A stretch of DNA of 64,000 bases. It comes from Stenogyne calaminthoides (Eukaryota; Streptophyta; Magnoliopsida; Lamiales; Lamiaceae). A model generated the notes under the pieces. That model searched no databases. It was not told the DNA's origin and was given only the letters and a program-made list of their open reading frames with translations. Below, in pieces: positions 46,578 through 58,969 of the stretch; within the stretch, counting starts at the first letter, position 1, and each line of letters starts with the position of its first letter. The position numbers and the translations under genes were made by a program. The stretch covers positions 12,698,418 to 12,762,417 of the forward strand of contig JBBCBC010000026.1 in the NCBI GenBank assembly GCA_037126765.1, given 5' to 3'.

Positions 46578-49276
46578 GATCCTACGTCATATGTGCCCAG
46601 GACAAGAGGAGAAGGCAAGGGGTTCAAGGAAGCGGAATCATCTGAAACTCACACTGCTCCGAAGAAGATGAAAAGAAAAGTGTTGGCCAAGAAGCCGGAG
46701 GGAGCAAAAAAGAAACAGAAGAAGATAACCTCGATCCTGAAGAAGGCAGTTGTGGAATCATCTGAGCCTACACCGGAGACAGTCGAGCCTGAATAGATGA
46801 GAGAGACCGAGCTGATTCAAGTGGACTCAGATGTGGACGTTGGTGCCAGGTTTGAGAAGACTACCAGTGCAAGCAGAGAGGTAGTCCTGGAAGAACTGAT
46901 GGTTGAAGGAACAGACGAGGGTGGAGCAGAAAAAGAAGCTGCTACTGAACCATCAGGGGAAGAATCATTATTTGATTATGTGCCCCTCAGCACAATTTTT
47001 AGGAAAGAGAGATCACCCACTCCCACTTCAAAATCACCTTCACCAAAGTCCTTGTCTCCCACCCCCGACAGCCAGTCCTTCCTTCACGGTTAAGGAGCTG
47101 GCCCTAACTTCACCTCATCCCGAACCCGAGTCAAACCAGCAAACTTCCAATGTTCAGACCGCAGAACCAGCTGAGGAACCTGCCCCAGAGGAGGAACCTG
47201 TGACCACAGCTGACCAGTTTGTCTCCATCTCTCACAATCCATTCAACAAGAAGATCCAGCTGGGATCCCCTGAAGAAGAAGATCCGGTAATCTTTATCTT
47301 AAAGCAACAGATAAAGGCTTATTTGTTACACATTTATCCGGATCTGGTTAACCACCCGGGGATTTAGCAGAAGGTGGAAGAAATTGTCTTCTGGAGAGAC
47401 ATTCGTTTGAAAAGCATAGAAGAATTTCTAATTCTCATGGAACCACTGGGATCTGACTATTTTGTTGACTTGGAAGGAAGATGTCTTGAAATGGCGGGTA
47501 TTGAAAGTGCTGTTGAGTTGGCTTCTGATGACGATATCAGATGGCTTATCTTTGAACATTTTGGGGCTTCCCGTGATGAAGGAAGGTTGGAACAGGAGGA
47601 TGAAGGTTTTGATCAGGCAGAAGAGGAAGCTGAGCGAGCTGCCGATGAACCAGGCGTGGCTGCTACAGATGTGACCCAACCTGGGGAGGCTTCAACATCT
47701 GGCCAGACAGTTGTCATTGATGACAAAACCCTTGAGCAGATTTCATCGAAGATTCAAGATAGGGTAATGTTATCAATTGAGGTGAAATTTGCTAGCCTAA
47801 CAAATGATCTGATGACCAAGTTCAAAGAAGAGCAGCAGGCTCTGGTGGAAGCAGAAAGACAGCTGACGATGAACAAGATTCTACATCTTCATGATACTAT
47901 CACCGAATCAGTAATGAGACTTACTAATCCAGTTGCTGAGAAGATAAATTTACAGGCGTCCATGCTTTCTGACTTGATAACACTCGTTGAAAGTGTTTGG
48001 AATTCTTTGGAGAGAATAGACACTTCCATCGACTTGGGCTGGAAAAGGTTCGATGCTGCTATTAAGAGTGCTGGGAAAATGATTGAGGAAGTGTTGAACA
48101 TACTACTTGGGTCTGAACCCACTCCTTCCACGGTGCAAATCACTCCATTGGCGGTCGAAGAGGTGAAAGATGAACTGCGACAGTAGTTCCTTGCTTTGAA
48201 TGCACGCCTATCTACCCTCTTTGATGCAACCAAAAAGGGGGAAGAGGAGAAGGAAAAACAGATGTAGATGATATCGTCTATGCCATCATCTGGACTTGCT
48301 CCTTCTGCACCAGCTCCGACTGCTCCATCTGCTGCCATGCCAGAAAAAGTGATACCAACTGAGAGCATACCTGACACCGAACTGGTGGAACTCTATCAAA
48401 CAGTTGAATAGCATGGAGAAGCCCTCTCAGCTCAAGCCAAGAATCTCTCTGAACATAAAGCTGTTTTATCTGATGTGATCCAGAGAGTGGACAAGATAGA
48501 AGACTTCTCCTCTTCTCTTCAGACAAGACTTGAGGCAGAAGATCAATCCAAGAGTCTTGAATTGGTGAAGAAGCTAGCTGAGGAAGAAACTGCTGAGGCA
48601 GAGGCTCAGCTGAAGGCGAAGAAGAGAGGTAAACAAGCTGTTGGAGTATCTCAACCTCCAAGGCAGACCAGATCAAGGACTCAGCTATCTGCAGCTGAGG
48701 AGGAAGAGAGGAAGGCAAGAAGAGCTGTGATTGAAGCAGCTGAAAGAAAGAAGAAGTTGGAGGACAGCAAAAGCCCTCATACAAGATATATCCGAAGGCA
48801 GAAGAAGAAGCCTGCGGCAGAGAAGGATGTTACCTAGGAGGAGAAAGCCTTGAATGCCCCAATTAAAGACATTCTCTGCCTGAGGAAGGATTTGATGCCA
48901 GAATGGGACAGAATCAGAGGAGAGTGGTTGATTGATGTCTATGTGCTGGAGAAGATTCCTATCTCATCTGATCAGGGGGAACTCAATGCTGAGTTCAGAA
49001 ATTGGCTTGAAATAAAGCATCCTCAGATGTATGATATTGCTATGCTTGAAGGAGAAAAGATGGGACTGGTCCCTGAGGCACCTCCATTCGAGATCATCAA
49101 TCCACCTCTCCGCGCAGACAAATCACTTGATCCTGTGCGATTTAAGAAGTTATATTAAGATTTCGCCAAGTTAGGTGGAATCATAGAAAAGGATCACTTG
49201 GCTGCCCTGATGGGAAGAATGTACAAAGTTTTCGAAATTCCTCCAGATCTTCAGAAATTTCAGTATCGCACTTGAG
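46578..49276 (+). pseudogene. W accessory ORF, C-terminal part
   Basis: It continues directly from the part before Z2. A Lys-rich segment (KKMKRKVLAKK, 46660-46700) is followed by an acidic, Pro/Ser/Glu-rich stretch and, from about 47370, long helical and probably coiled-coil regions (47700-48110, 48475-48790). The C-terminal block 48850-49276 matches Y 12131-12478 ('EFRNWLEIKHP', 'YKVFEIPPD'). There is one frameshift near 47080. In the remaining frame the internal stops are TAG at 47365, 48184, 48265, 48409 and 48835, and TAA at 49156; an earlier TAG lies at 46794. No membrane span is evident, so 'envelope' is not supported. Function unknown. Confidence 0.72.
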
Positions 49277-49481
49277 AAGATCGGAAGACAATTAGGATCA
49301 GACGATAGGTATTTTTGATGTACTATGTAATCATGCATCAATTCTAATAAAATATCCTATCCTTTTCTGATTCTAAGACAACCTCTCATTGTCTTCTGAA
49401 CTGTATGCTGTTATCTGTTGATTACTTTTGGTTATCTGTTTTTCTGATTAACTGTTTTGGTTCCATCAAAAATGGGGAAAT
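49277..49481 (+). promoter_or_regulatory. W 3' untranslated end and polypurine tract
   Basis: AT-rich, ending CCATCAAAAATGGGGAAAT at 49463-49481 directly before the LTR. Confidence 0.8.
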
Positions 49482-50987
49482 TGTTGGGAAATTTACAGTT
49501 TCGATGGAAGTTCCAAAACAGATAATGTAATAGGACCAGTCAAGCAGATAGGGTGACCAGCTGAAATGTATAGACAACTGATGTAACAGTTAGGTCACAT
49601 ATTGAGGGGGAACTCAATATGTATAGGTTAAGTCTTGAAGATCAGATAAGTCTTGAAGATAAAATAAGTCTTGAAGATCAGATAAGTCATAAAGATCAGA
49701 GATGCTGAAGAGCTGATCAACAAGAAGCAGACAAGTCAAGACTGAAGACATCAAAACCAGACGACCTACATCCGAAGACTTAAAGTGAAGGTCAGTAAGT
49801 TGTGCTAAGACAACTTACAATCAGATGACCTAAGTCAGGTAGGCAGATCAGGATTCTGACTGGTCTGTGTCAACTCCATCAGGTGACTACTTCAAAGTTA
49901 CCTAGTACGAGTCAAGTGTTCAGACAAGAAGAATGTCGACCTTATTAGTAATTCAAGTGTTACAAAGTGTACTTGATAACCAATGAGGAATCGCCAACAC
50001 ACGTACGGAGCACTAACAAACTGCTGAAAGGCTTTTCAGAGTCAAACGGCTAGAAAGGACAATCTTACATACTTTCGGCCATGCCGCCTCTACGCACATC
50101 AAATCAAGCCTGCAGTCCTACCTAAAATAGATCGAAATTCAAATTTCTCTCCAACGGCTAGTTCGACTTCGTGCCTATAAATATAGGATCAAACCTTCTT
50201 AGTAAGGTTACGAAAATTATCATCAAGCTAAAGCTCTCAAGATTTCCGCACGAAGAACACAATTTCAAGATTTATTCTTACGTGTTCATCCCTTAGTTCT
50301 TAGCAAGAATACTTATCCTCTAGCTATAGGCTACTTTAAAAATAGGATAGTATTCCAGTTGGAACAAAACAAATCTTATACCCAAACACTATTAGGTTAA
50401 GTTTGTTATAGCAGGATTTCTATCTAGGGTTTCTAGATTAGATTTCTGGGATTAGTTGAGTGAGAACTCGTTAAATATCTGTTGGGTGTACTATGTTGGA
50501 CTAACACATTAAACTAAGTCCAGTTGGTTAAGTTGGTGCCCCTGCTGATAGGGAAGAGTGGACGTAGGACAAGTTGTCCGAACCACTATAAATCTGTGTG
50601 CCTTTAATCTGCTTTACACATACTTGCACACTACTCTTGTTATCTGCATTCATATTCTGGACCAGGATCAGATTAGCATCAAGCTACTAATCTGATCAGT
50701 TTTACACTTTAGTTATCTGATTCAAACCAGATTGGTCAGAATCCTTATTTGAGTAAAATTGGTTTTCACACAGGTTAACTAATCTTCCGCACCATCAGTT
50801 AAACTGATAGACGCCGAACTGATCTTCCTGCCAGATCAGTAAGTCGGATATCAGTCCAAATTGATCCACATCGCATTCTGATCAGACATACGTGCAAATC
50901 ACATCTGATCCACTAAAAAGTTTTTGAAGTCTATTCACCTCTCCCCTCTAGACTTTAACCCTCACTGAAACCCGTTCGGGACCTACA
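49482..50987 (+). repeat. W 3' LTR (1506 bp)
   Basis: TGTTGGGAAATTTAC to CGGGACCTACA. TATA box GCCTATAAATATAGG at 50173-50187. The motif GAGTGGACGTAGGAC with GAACCACTATAAATC at about 50557-50595 is shared with Y and partly with X. Same family as the Y LTRs by both ends. Confidence 0.9.
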
Positions 50988-51920
50988 TGATAGATACATG
51001 GGTAAGTTGAAGGATAAAGATTATGCTGCATGGGAATATGTCACTCGGTATAGGTGTGGAGAGATGGAGTAGAGCACATTTTCAAGATCATGTCAAGTGT
51101 GATGTGTTTTCTAGTAACATTGTTTAGTGCTTCAATGGTGTCATTAAGAAATGGAGAGACAATCATGTTGATATACTCATTGATAATATAAGGGGTAAAG
51201 CAATGACATTCATGAGAAAGAAAAAAGAAAAGATTATGCGAATGGGTGGTATGGTATGCCCAGAGATACTAAAGAAGTTGAATGATTTCATTGTGGAAAG
51301 TACTAAGTGGCATGTAGCTTCATGTGGTACAGTTTTGTTCAAGGTTACACTTAGGCCCCAATGGTTTGTGGTCCACCTATATAACCATACATGTACTTGT
51401 AGGCTATGGAACCTAACTGAAATTCCTTGTGTTCATGCATGTGCTGCTGTAAAATCAATTAAGGGCAGACCAGAAAATTATGTACATGAATATTTCTGAT
51501 GCGAGTATTTCCTTAAGGCCTATGAACATGAAATTAATCCAATGACAAGCTCTGATTTTTTGCCTGAAACCAATCATGAACCAATACAACCACCATTGTT
51601 AAGAAGTCCGCCAGGAAGGCCAAAGAAGCAGAGACACAAATCATTTTTAGAAGGAAAAAATCCTCATAAAGCTAAGAGAAAGTATGGGGTGATTAAATGT
51701 GGTAAGTGTGGTGGACTTGACCATAATAAAAGATCATGCAAAGAGAGCAAGCAGGTATTATTTTTCTCATAATTTTTTTTTCTCTAATCTTATTTTATGT
51801 GTGCATAATTAATTTTTTTCTTTTATATAGGTTCCACCTACCGGGGGTTTTCTTCTCAATCCTGAACATCTTCACCGTGGAAAGAAGAGAATGTTCATAT
51901 GTGTGCTGAAAGTGAATGAT
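50988..51920 (+). pseudogene. MULE (MuDR-type) transposase, C-terminal remnant
   Basis: From 50988 the plus strand encodes the end of a Mutator-like transposase. The first part is broken (stop at about 51127), then 51203-51499 contains the SWIM zinc finger 'CTCRLWNLTEIPCVHACA'. A TGA at 51497 interrupts the frame, and 51542-51754 encodes a basic stretch and the knuckle CGKCGGLDHNKRSC. A probable 76-base intron (51755-51830, GT...TATATAG) precedes a last exon up to about 51920. W inserted into its coding part; the catalytic domain is missing here. No terminal inverted repeat was found. Confidence 0.8.
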
Positions 51921-53039
51921 ATAATTATTTGGATTAATGTATTATGCATTTTTTGTTTTTCTGAGTTTTATTTTACATTTTGCATTATTAGATGAAGGTG
52001 ATACCTTTTTTTATATCATAGGACTTCAAATATTTTTTTATCCTTAGCGTCATTTTTGTATGTTTTTTAACATTTTATCATTTGGGGTGGAGCTGTTAAG
52101 AAAAAATTGAGAATTTGATATAATTGGAACTTTGAAACTTTACTTGGAACTGCTTTTGTATATAGTCAAATGATAGTATATGTTGTTTGTGAAAATTGCA
52201 AACCATGAATTAATGTTGATAATTAAGCAAGATTATGTAGGCACACATTTTAATTGATCTTTAGCGGTAAACCTTCATGGAAAATTTAATGGTGAGAGGA
52301 TATTTAAAATTCTGGTAATGATCGAGTTTGTTAGCGGGAGGTGCACTATCATTAGGGTACTTGGAATATATATATAATTCTTCAATGTCCTTGGTATTGA
52401 AAGTGATTTTAGTGCGGATCTTCTTTGATGATTTTCTTGATGTCAAAAACTCGTACAAGACACTGTTATGAATGAGACATAGTACAATCTAGTCCAAATT
52501 AACATTCACCCCTTCTGAAATGTTAAAAAATCAATACTTAAATTATAGTCTGTCTCATGTGAGACCGTCTCACCCAAATGTGTCTCTTTCTTGACAGCAC
52601 GTGATTTAGTGCCTTGCTGGTCTTCAAGGTCGGAGCCTTTGGGTTTGATTTCAGCTCAACCAAAACAGATGATACAAATCAATTTTTGGATAAATAAAAT
52701 TAATTGCTCGCGTCAAAGTCATTTTGATGCACAACTACACGTGTTATTGTTCAAACATAATTCAGAATATTTTCAAACAAATAACCTTGGATGCACACCA
52801 TTCATAAAAAAATATGCTAATATACAAAAAGAAATACAAAAAAAATAAAAAATTCAGACATTTCATCAAGCACCTGATAGAAAAATTATGCTAACTAACC
52901 TACAGAAAGAAAACTGAAAAAAAAAGTACTCTCTCGGGCATTTCATCAAGCACCTGAGAGATTGACTAAAAGAAGTGAAAAAAGAAGTAAACAATGTCAA
53001 ATAAATCACATCCTTTAAAGAACATAAAAATAACCCATA
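51921..53039. other. AT-rich DNA without recognised gene
   Basis: Short A/T runs and no plausible gene. A short palindromic motif GTCTCATGTGAGACCGTCTCA lies at 52554-52574. Confidence 0.6.
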
Positions 53040-53605
53040 AGTGGGGTGTAAATGAGCCGAGTCGAGTCGAGTAGTGCTGAACTCGAACTCGACTCGATTA
53101 AAATACTCGAAGCTCGAAACTCGACTCGAACTCGGTCGAGCCTAATTTTTAAGCTCAAACTCGACTTGAGAAGAAACTCGATATACTCGAGCTCGACTCG
53201 ATTACCTATATAATTTTATAAAATTAAATATAAAATATATTATTAAAATATAAATATATATATTTAGTAAAATTAATGACAAAAATTTGATATACTCGAG
53301 CTCGACTCGATTACCTATATGATTTTATAAAACTAAATATAAAATATATTAATAAAATATAAATATATATATACATTTAATAAAATTAATGGCATAATAG
53401 TAATTACTATGCAATCTCGATTAGGCTCGCGAGCCTCTCGAGCTGAGTATTTATGAGCTCGAACTCGAACTCGAACTCGATAACTACTCGAGTAGCTCGA
53501 ACTCGACTCGACTCGATTATTGTCGAGTCGATTTCGATTTTTTTACGAGTCGAGCACGAGTAGCTCGCGAGTTGTCTCGACTCACTTACAAGACCACTTA
53601 GGTGT
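53040..53605. repeat. GAGCTCGACTCGA-rich element with degenerate terminal inverted repeats
   Basis: Left end TAAGTGGGGTGTAAATGAGC and right end (reverse complement) TAAGTGGTCTTGTAAGTGAG resemble each other. Between them are many copies of CTCGAACTCGACTCGA-like units and an AT-rich centre, part of which is duplicated (53170-53270 against 53290-53390). It has the look of a non-autonomous DNA transposon; the superfamily is uncertain. Confidence 0.55.
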
Positions 53606-56600
53606 AGAAGGAGAAAAGGCCCTGAAGAAATAGACGTCAAGTGATATGAAGAAATAATGGTCTCAAGTCTCAACAAATTAAACAATCATGTGATAAACAA
53701 GAATGAAAAAAATGTAAGGAAATAGACTCAAATCTTGGTGTGAAGTACCCCGCAATTAGAGTACAGAGAAAAGAAGACTTGGAACAGATGGGGATGGAGG
53801 CGGGCAGCGTCAGTTGTTGAAGAAGACAAATCATATTTATTTAATTTGCTTTTTGTTATAGTTTATTATTTTTAATTGTAATGAATGCCAAGTAGGACAA
53901 TTATGTGGCACTTAATTGCCACATCATTTTTCGTTAAATAGATTACTGATGGTGTTAAAATCTCGAGCCCTAAATTGATATTTTAGTATAAATCGAGCCC
54001 CATATCGAGAGAAATTTTCTTTTAGGCCCTGAATCGATAGTTGACACATCTTTCTGGCCTTAGACCGAAAAAATTCCATAAAAATATATATATCTATTTC
54101 TTAACTTTCTCTAACATAATAAGGCAGATGAAAATAAATATTATCATGGTACATAAATATATGAGCATTTTCATTTTATAAGAAAAATATATATTTTTCA
54201 TTGTTTCAGATGTGGAGGACACACTTATTCTATAGAAATCAAACTATACAAAAGAGAAGACTTATCGTACTCTTTACTTAGTGAACGTTAATTAGCTAGA
54301 CTCATTAATATAACTCTCTATATCCTATTAGTTTTCTATCTTTTGGGATTTTATTTTAACATTTTAGCACTTAAAGAGTTGAACATTTATTAATTAGAGA
54401 TTTAGAAAAAAAATGAATGTAACTCCCAATGGTAACACCCTTCACAAGCTTTTTTTTTTTAAAAAAAATCAGTAATTAATTAATTTAACACTACTTAGAT
54501 ATTTTTCAGAGAACTTCTGAGATACTACAACATGCTCAATATGTGTGTGTGTGTAGCGCGTGGGCACGCATTTACTTATTAAATTACAAACTAAAAAAGA
54601 TAAAATAACTAGTATCTTATAAGATAGAAAACAGAAAAGGCTGCGGGTTCTAAACTCTAAAGAACATGCATACTTAAAGAAATGCATAATTTTGGAGGAT
54701 AAGATTGGGTTGAATCGCGTTAGAGCAAGCAGATAAAAAAAATTGTACATATTTTAAACTGATAAAATTATTATAATACATGTTGTAAATTGATATTAAC
54801 CCTAAATAATAATATTGCATGAACAACAATGTAATATTGATTGTCTTGTGTTTATGTTTAACTCAGTACTGCTATATAGGATAATAAGTATTATTATTAT
54901 TATTATTATTGTGGTCAACTGGGTGTGACTTATACTCAATTTTATTAAAAAAAAATCCTTTTTACCTATAAAAAAAGTAATGTTTATGTGGTCCAATTTT
55001 ACTCAATTTTGACCAGCAAATTTCTATTACCTACCAGATCTTAGTTCTTATATTTAGGAGATACTATATGTACCCCATTTAATATATGTACTTAATTAAA
55101 AATATCAAATTTATTAAAAAGTACTAAATAAACTCCAATCTAACAATTATACCATTTCTTGTTAAAAATAAAAGGAAAAGAAAGACACACAAAAAATTAA
55201 TACATTAAAATGTATATCAATTTCTAGAATTGTAATTTCGTTTGCATTTCCACAAGCATATTATTGTAAATAAAAATTTCAATTGTAAAAAGGATTTTCC
55301 GTTGGTTGTAGCTCTTGGTCGATATTTTTCAAAGGCGACTTTAGTACATTTCACATCGGCTAAAACACTTCCATTTCAATGATATAGCCGCTGACGATTA
55401 AGTCGGCGCAAAAGGAAGAGCTGGACAGAGCTCCAAGTTAAAAAAAAATAAAAAATTCATGTCAATATTTCCTCCCTACCTGTTCTAAGCCACTCCAAAC
55501 TCAATTCTTTTTTTGTTGGCTACACTGCTATCTTCCCCAGTCTCCAGAAGAGAACTACAACCCATAGATCATCGAATACAAACCTCAAGCCTCCACTGTG
55601 AAAAATAGGGATGTTCTTACCTGCACATCATGACTTGAAAAAATAAAAAAATATATGTTTACAATTAATAGAGGCCTATGAAAATAATCAATGTATGTAA
55701 GTTACCTTATTTGAATTTATGCTCCAGCAAGGGCCTTCTTCATTATGTAGGTGATTGGTCAAGTTATTGGACTAATTGAGGGAAACAGGGGTTCAATTCA
55801 TGTTTAGGGATAATTTAATCGTTTAATGCAAAAGTATTTCAGTGTGAATATTTTGGGGGTATGTATAGTGGTTAAATATAAACCTTAAAATGAATTTACT
55901 TTTGGACAAAGACTAATATAAAAAAGTATACGATACTTAAGATCCGTTTAGTACGCACATACCCATATATAAGAAACACTTATCATTCTCTCTTCTTGCA
56001 TTCTCTTTTAAACTATTGTCCCCCCATAAATTTTTGTCGCCTTCTTCTCAATTCATCTACTGCATTTGTTCGATATCCTCATTAACCGGCGCTTCAGTTA
56101 AAAATTACATATACGTCGACAGACTTCAAAACAATTGCTGGAAATAGTTTTCTATAATTTATCAATGTGTTATGGGTTAAGAATAAGCTACGGAGGTTTG
56201 TAATCAATTGACATACTTCAAGCAATTAGCATATTTCTCATCAATAATGACATGAATGTCGACCTTTTGATTTACCTTTTCAACAAAATATAGTGGATGA
56301 TTTTTAATTTAAGATTTTTATATTGTATATTCTGGTTTTAATTTTCTAATTTCGTGGTGATTAATCTTGGTTTAAGATATTTTAAGGAAATTTTGGTTTA
56401 TTACTCTTTTAGGATAGTTTTATGCAGAGAATGATCCAATTGACCCAACTTGATGCTTTGATGATTGATGAATCTTATACTATAGGTTTAGGTTTTGAAA
56501 ATGATATTACTTCTATCGGTTTTGAAAATATATGAAATTTGTTAAAGGTTGAAATTGATGTTGAAACTCCAGTGAAAATATATGTTCATCTAGAAAGTGT

Positions 56601-56736
56601 CTTTCAATGTTGTGTACATCTCAAAAAGCATGTGTCTAGTCTATGATATTTTGGCAATAGAGAAAAAATTATTACAAAGTTGAATATTCTGATATGTTGC
56701 TTCTTCTACACAATTACAGAAAAAAAAATTGATTAT
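53606..56736. other. Gene-poor AT-rich stretch with microsatellites
   Basis: No convincing gene. It contains (TG)n at 54540-54553, (ATT)n at 54888-54911, and four loosely similar copies of a GGCCCTGAATCGATA-type unit at 53960-54065. Around 55290-55430 a sequence with CCGTTGGTTGTAGCTCTTGG could be an old repeat fragment, but I cannot name it. Confidence 0.6.
54888..54911. repeat. (ATT)n microsatellite
   Basis: About eight ATT units. Confidence 0.9.
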
Positions 56737-57235
56737 CACTACAAAAAAGACGGGTTTTAACGACGGATTTTAGCGACGAATATCACAACCGTCACTAGTA
56801 GCGACGGATATAGTCAAATGGTCAAAGTCTCCAAATATAGCGACGGATTTAGTATCCGTCGCTAATAGAGACGGTGTAGCGACGGTTTCTTCAGGCCGGG
56901 TCAAACCGGGTCAAATCAGAGCATTTAGAGACGGTTATATCCGTCGCTAAAGTCGGACCCGGAGCACGAAGCATCTCGTCAGTTGGACCACCGCCCAATC
57001 GAGTTTAGCGACGGTTATTTGAAAAAAAGCGACGGTTTTCACCATTGCTACTAGCAACGGATTTTAAGTATCCGCCGCTAAAATTCCAAGTATATAACCT
57101 GCAATTTCAACATTCAGACGCGGTTTTTCCGCTTAAAAATTGCCTCCCGCCGTCGCCTTCCGCCATTCGTTGTCGCCGTCCTGAGCATTTGGTGCACGTC
57201 GTTCAATTCTTATCGTCGTATTCTTCATTTTGCAG

Positions 57236-57738
57236 GTATTTTTTCTAACTTTTAACCATTTATTTTCTCGTTTCATACGTGTGTATATATATATATTATA
57301 TAATAATTTGATATATATATTTTTGAATTACGTATATATATTTTAGTTTAATTAGTCAATTACATTTATTTATTTCAATTACGTATATGCATGTTAGTAT
57401 AATTTGGTTGATTATGATATTTTATATATAATTATGTGATAGATTAATGGTTAGAATTGTTAGATTGATGGTTGATTAGAATGGTTAGAATTGTTTTATG
57501 ATTATATATTTTATATATATATGGGATAGAATGGTTAGAATTGTTAGATTGATGGTTGACTAGAATGGTTATAATTGTTAGATTGATGGTTGACTAGGAT
57601 GAATATGTAATAATACATTCGAAATTCTGTCAAAATTTAAGCGTGATTTTAAATTGTTAGTGTAATTTGGTTGATTGTGATAATATATATATAATTGTGT
57701 GATAGATTAATGGTTAGAATTTGTTTTATATAATGCAG
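57236..57738 (+). other. Predicted leader intron in the CACTA element
   Basis: Donor TTTTGCAG/GTATTTTTT at 57236 and acceptor ATATAATGCAG ending 57738 with ATG directly after. The AT-rich interior includes a tandem GGTTAGAATTGTTAGATTGATGG-like repeat (57450-57600). Confidence 0.5.
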
Positions 57739-58066
57739 ATGAGTATTACACATGGCAGTGGCAGCGGTGGACGAGGCTCAAGGTAGAGGTGGTGGTCAGG
57801 GCGAAGGGACCATTCCTTTGAGCACCAGGAAGAAGAGGGTCCTGAGACCGCCCGTGAACCTGAACAGAGGCGCCGACAGCTCGCAGCAAGCGCTCCCAGC
57901 CGGGTCATCTCCAGTGGTGGCAACGACGATGGTGGCAGCAGCGGCAGCAGCGTGGCCAGGTTCAGAGGTGCCGGTGGTGATGATGATGGTATCGGTTTCG
58001 ATAGTAGTTTTCTTTATACTGCTAGTTTGGGAGATGAGGGGGTAGATTTTTATCCAGACATTTTAT
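57739..58066 (+). pseudogene. Short Gly/Ser-rich ORF in the CACTA element
   Basis: From ATG 57739 the frame reads 'MSITHGSGSGGRGS', meets a TAG, then stays open to TGA at 58064-58066, rich in Gly, Ser, Arg and Asp ('GGNDDGGSSGSSVARFRGAG'). An alternative frame from 57752 encodes 97 residues with no stop. No domain is recognised. It may be the start of a host or transposase gene truncated when the element became non-autonomous. Confidence 0.4.
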
Positions 58067-58185
58067 GAGGAAACTCTGTTTTTTTTTTCATTCATGAGCA
58101 GACACTTTTTTTATTTTCGTTTATGAAACTCTGTTTTTTTATCATTTATGTATAATGTTTATTTATGTATAATATATATTTTCGT

Positions 58186-58770
58186 TTATATACTTGTTTA
58201 CAATGAAAAGTATTACTTGTTTAAACAGAAAAGTATTACTTGTTTACATAGAAAAGTATATACTTGTTTAGATTGAAAAGTATTACTTGTTTACATAGAA
58301 AAGTATTACTTGTTTACATAGAAAAGTATATACAACTTGTTTAGATTGAAAAGTATTACTTGTTTACAATGAAAAGTATTACTTGTTTAAATAGAAAAGT
58401 ATATGCAACTTGTTTAGATTGAAAAGTATTACTTGTTTACAATGAAAAGCATTACTTGTTTACATAGAAAAGTATATACAACTTGTTTAGATTGAAAAGT
58501 ATTACTTGTTTACATAGAAAAGTATATACAACTTGTTTAGATTGAAAAGTATTACTTGTTTACAATGAAAAGTATTACTTGTTTAAATAGAAAAGTATAT
58601 ACAACTTGTTTAGATTGAAAAGTATTACTTGTTTACAATGAAAAGTATTACTTGTTTACATAGAAAATTATATACAACTTGTTTAGATTGAAAAGTATTA
58701 CTTGTTTACAAAGAAAAGTATTACTTGTTTACATAGAAAAGTATACACAACTTGTTTAGATTGAAAATGT
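58186..58770 (+). repeat. Minisatellite with higher-order structure
   Basis: Units of about 23-26 bases, TTACTTGTTTACATAGAAAAG and variants (TTTACAATGAAAAG, TTTAGATTGAAAAG), repeated over 580 bases. Groups of three variants recur as a unit of about 73 bases ending TATACAAC. No coding potential. Confidence 0.9.
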
Positions 58771-58969
58771 AATTTTTTTTTTAAAAATAAATAAAAAAAT
58801 ATATATTTAATATAATATAATTTTAATTTATATAAAAAAAATTATATATAAAAATGTGATTGAATTAATAAATAAGATAATTGAAATAAAGAATTTAAAA
58901 AAAATTATTTAAAAAAATGAATTTTAGGACATATAGCAATAATTTCATTAAATAGACGCAAGAAAGCAA

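Larger units (their letters stand above)
46578..50987 (+). mobile_element. W, right part: accessory ORF to 3' LTR
   Basis: It resumes W after Z2 and ends with its 3' LTR against MULE sequence at 50988. Confidence 0.88.

Noticed and set aside
37475..46582. Perfect target duplication for Z2
   Set aside because: The flanks are GATCA and GATCC, one mismatch; recorded as imperfect rather than perfect.
58186..58770. CRISPR-like array
   Set aside because: Units follow each other without unique spacers, in a eukaryotic transposon; it is a minisatellite.
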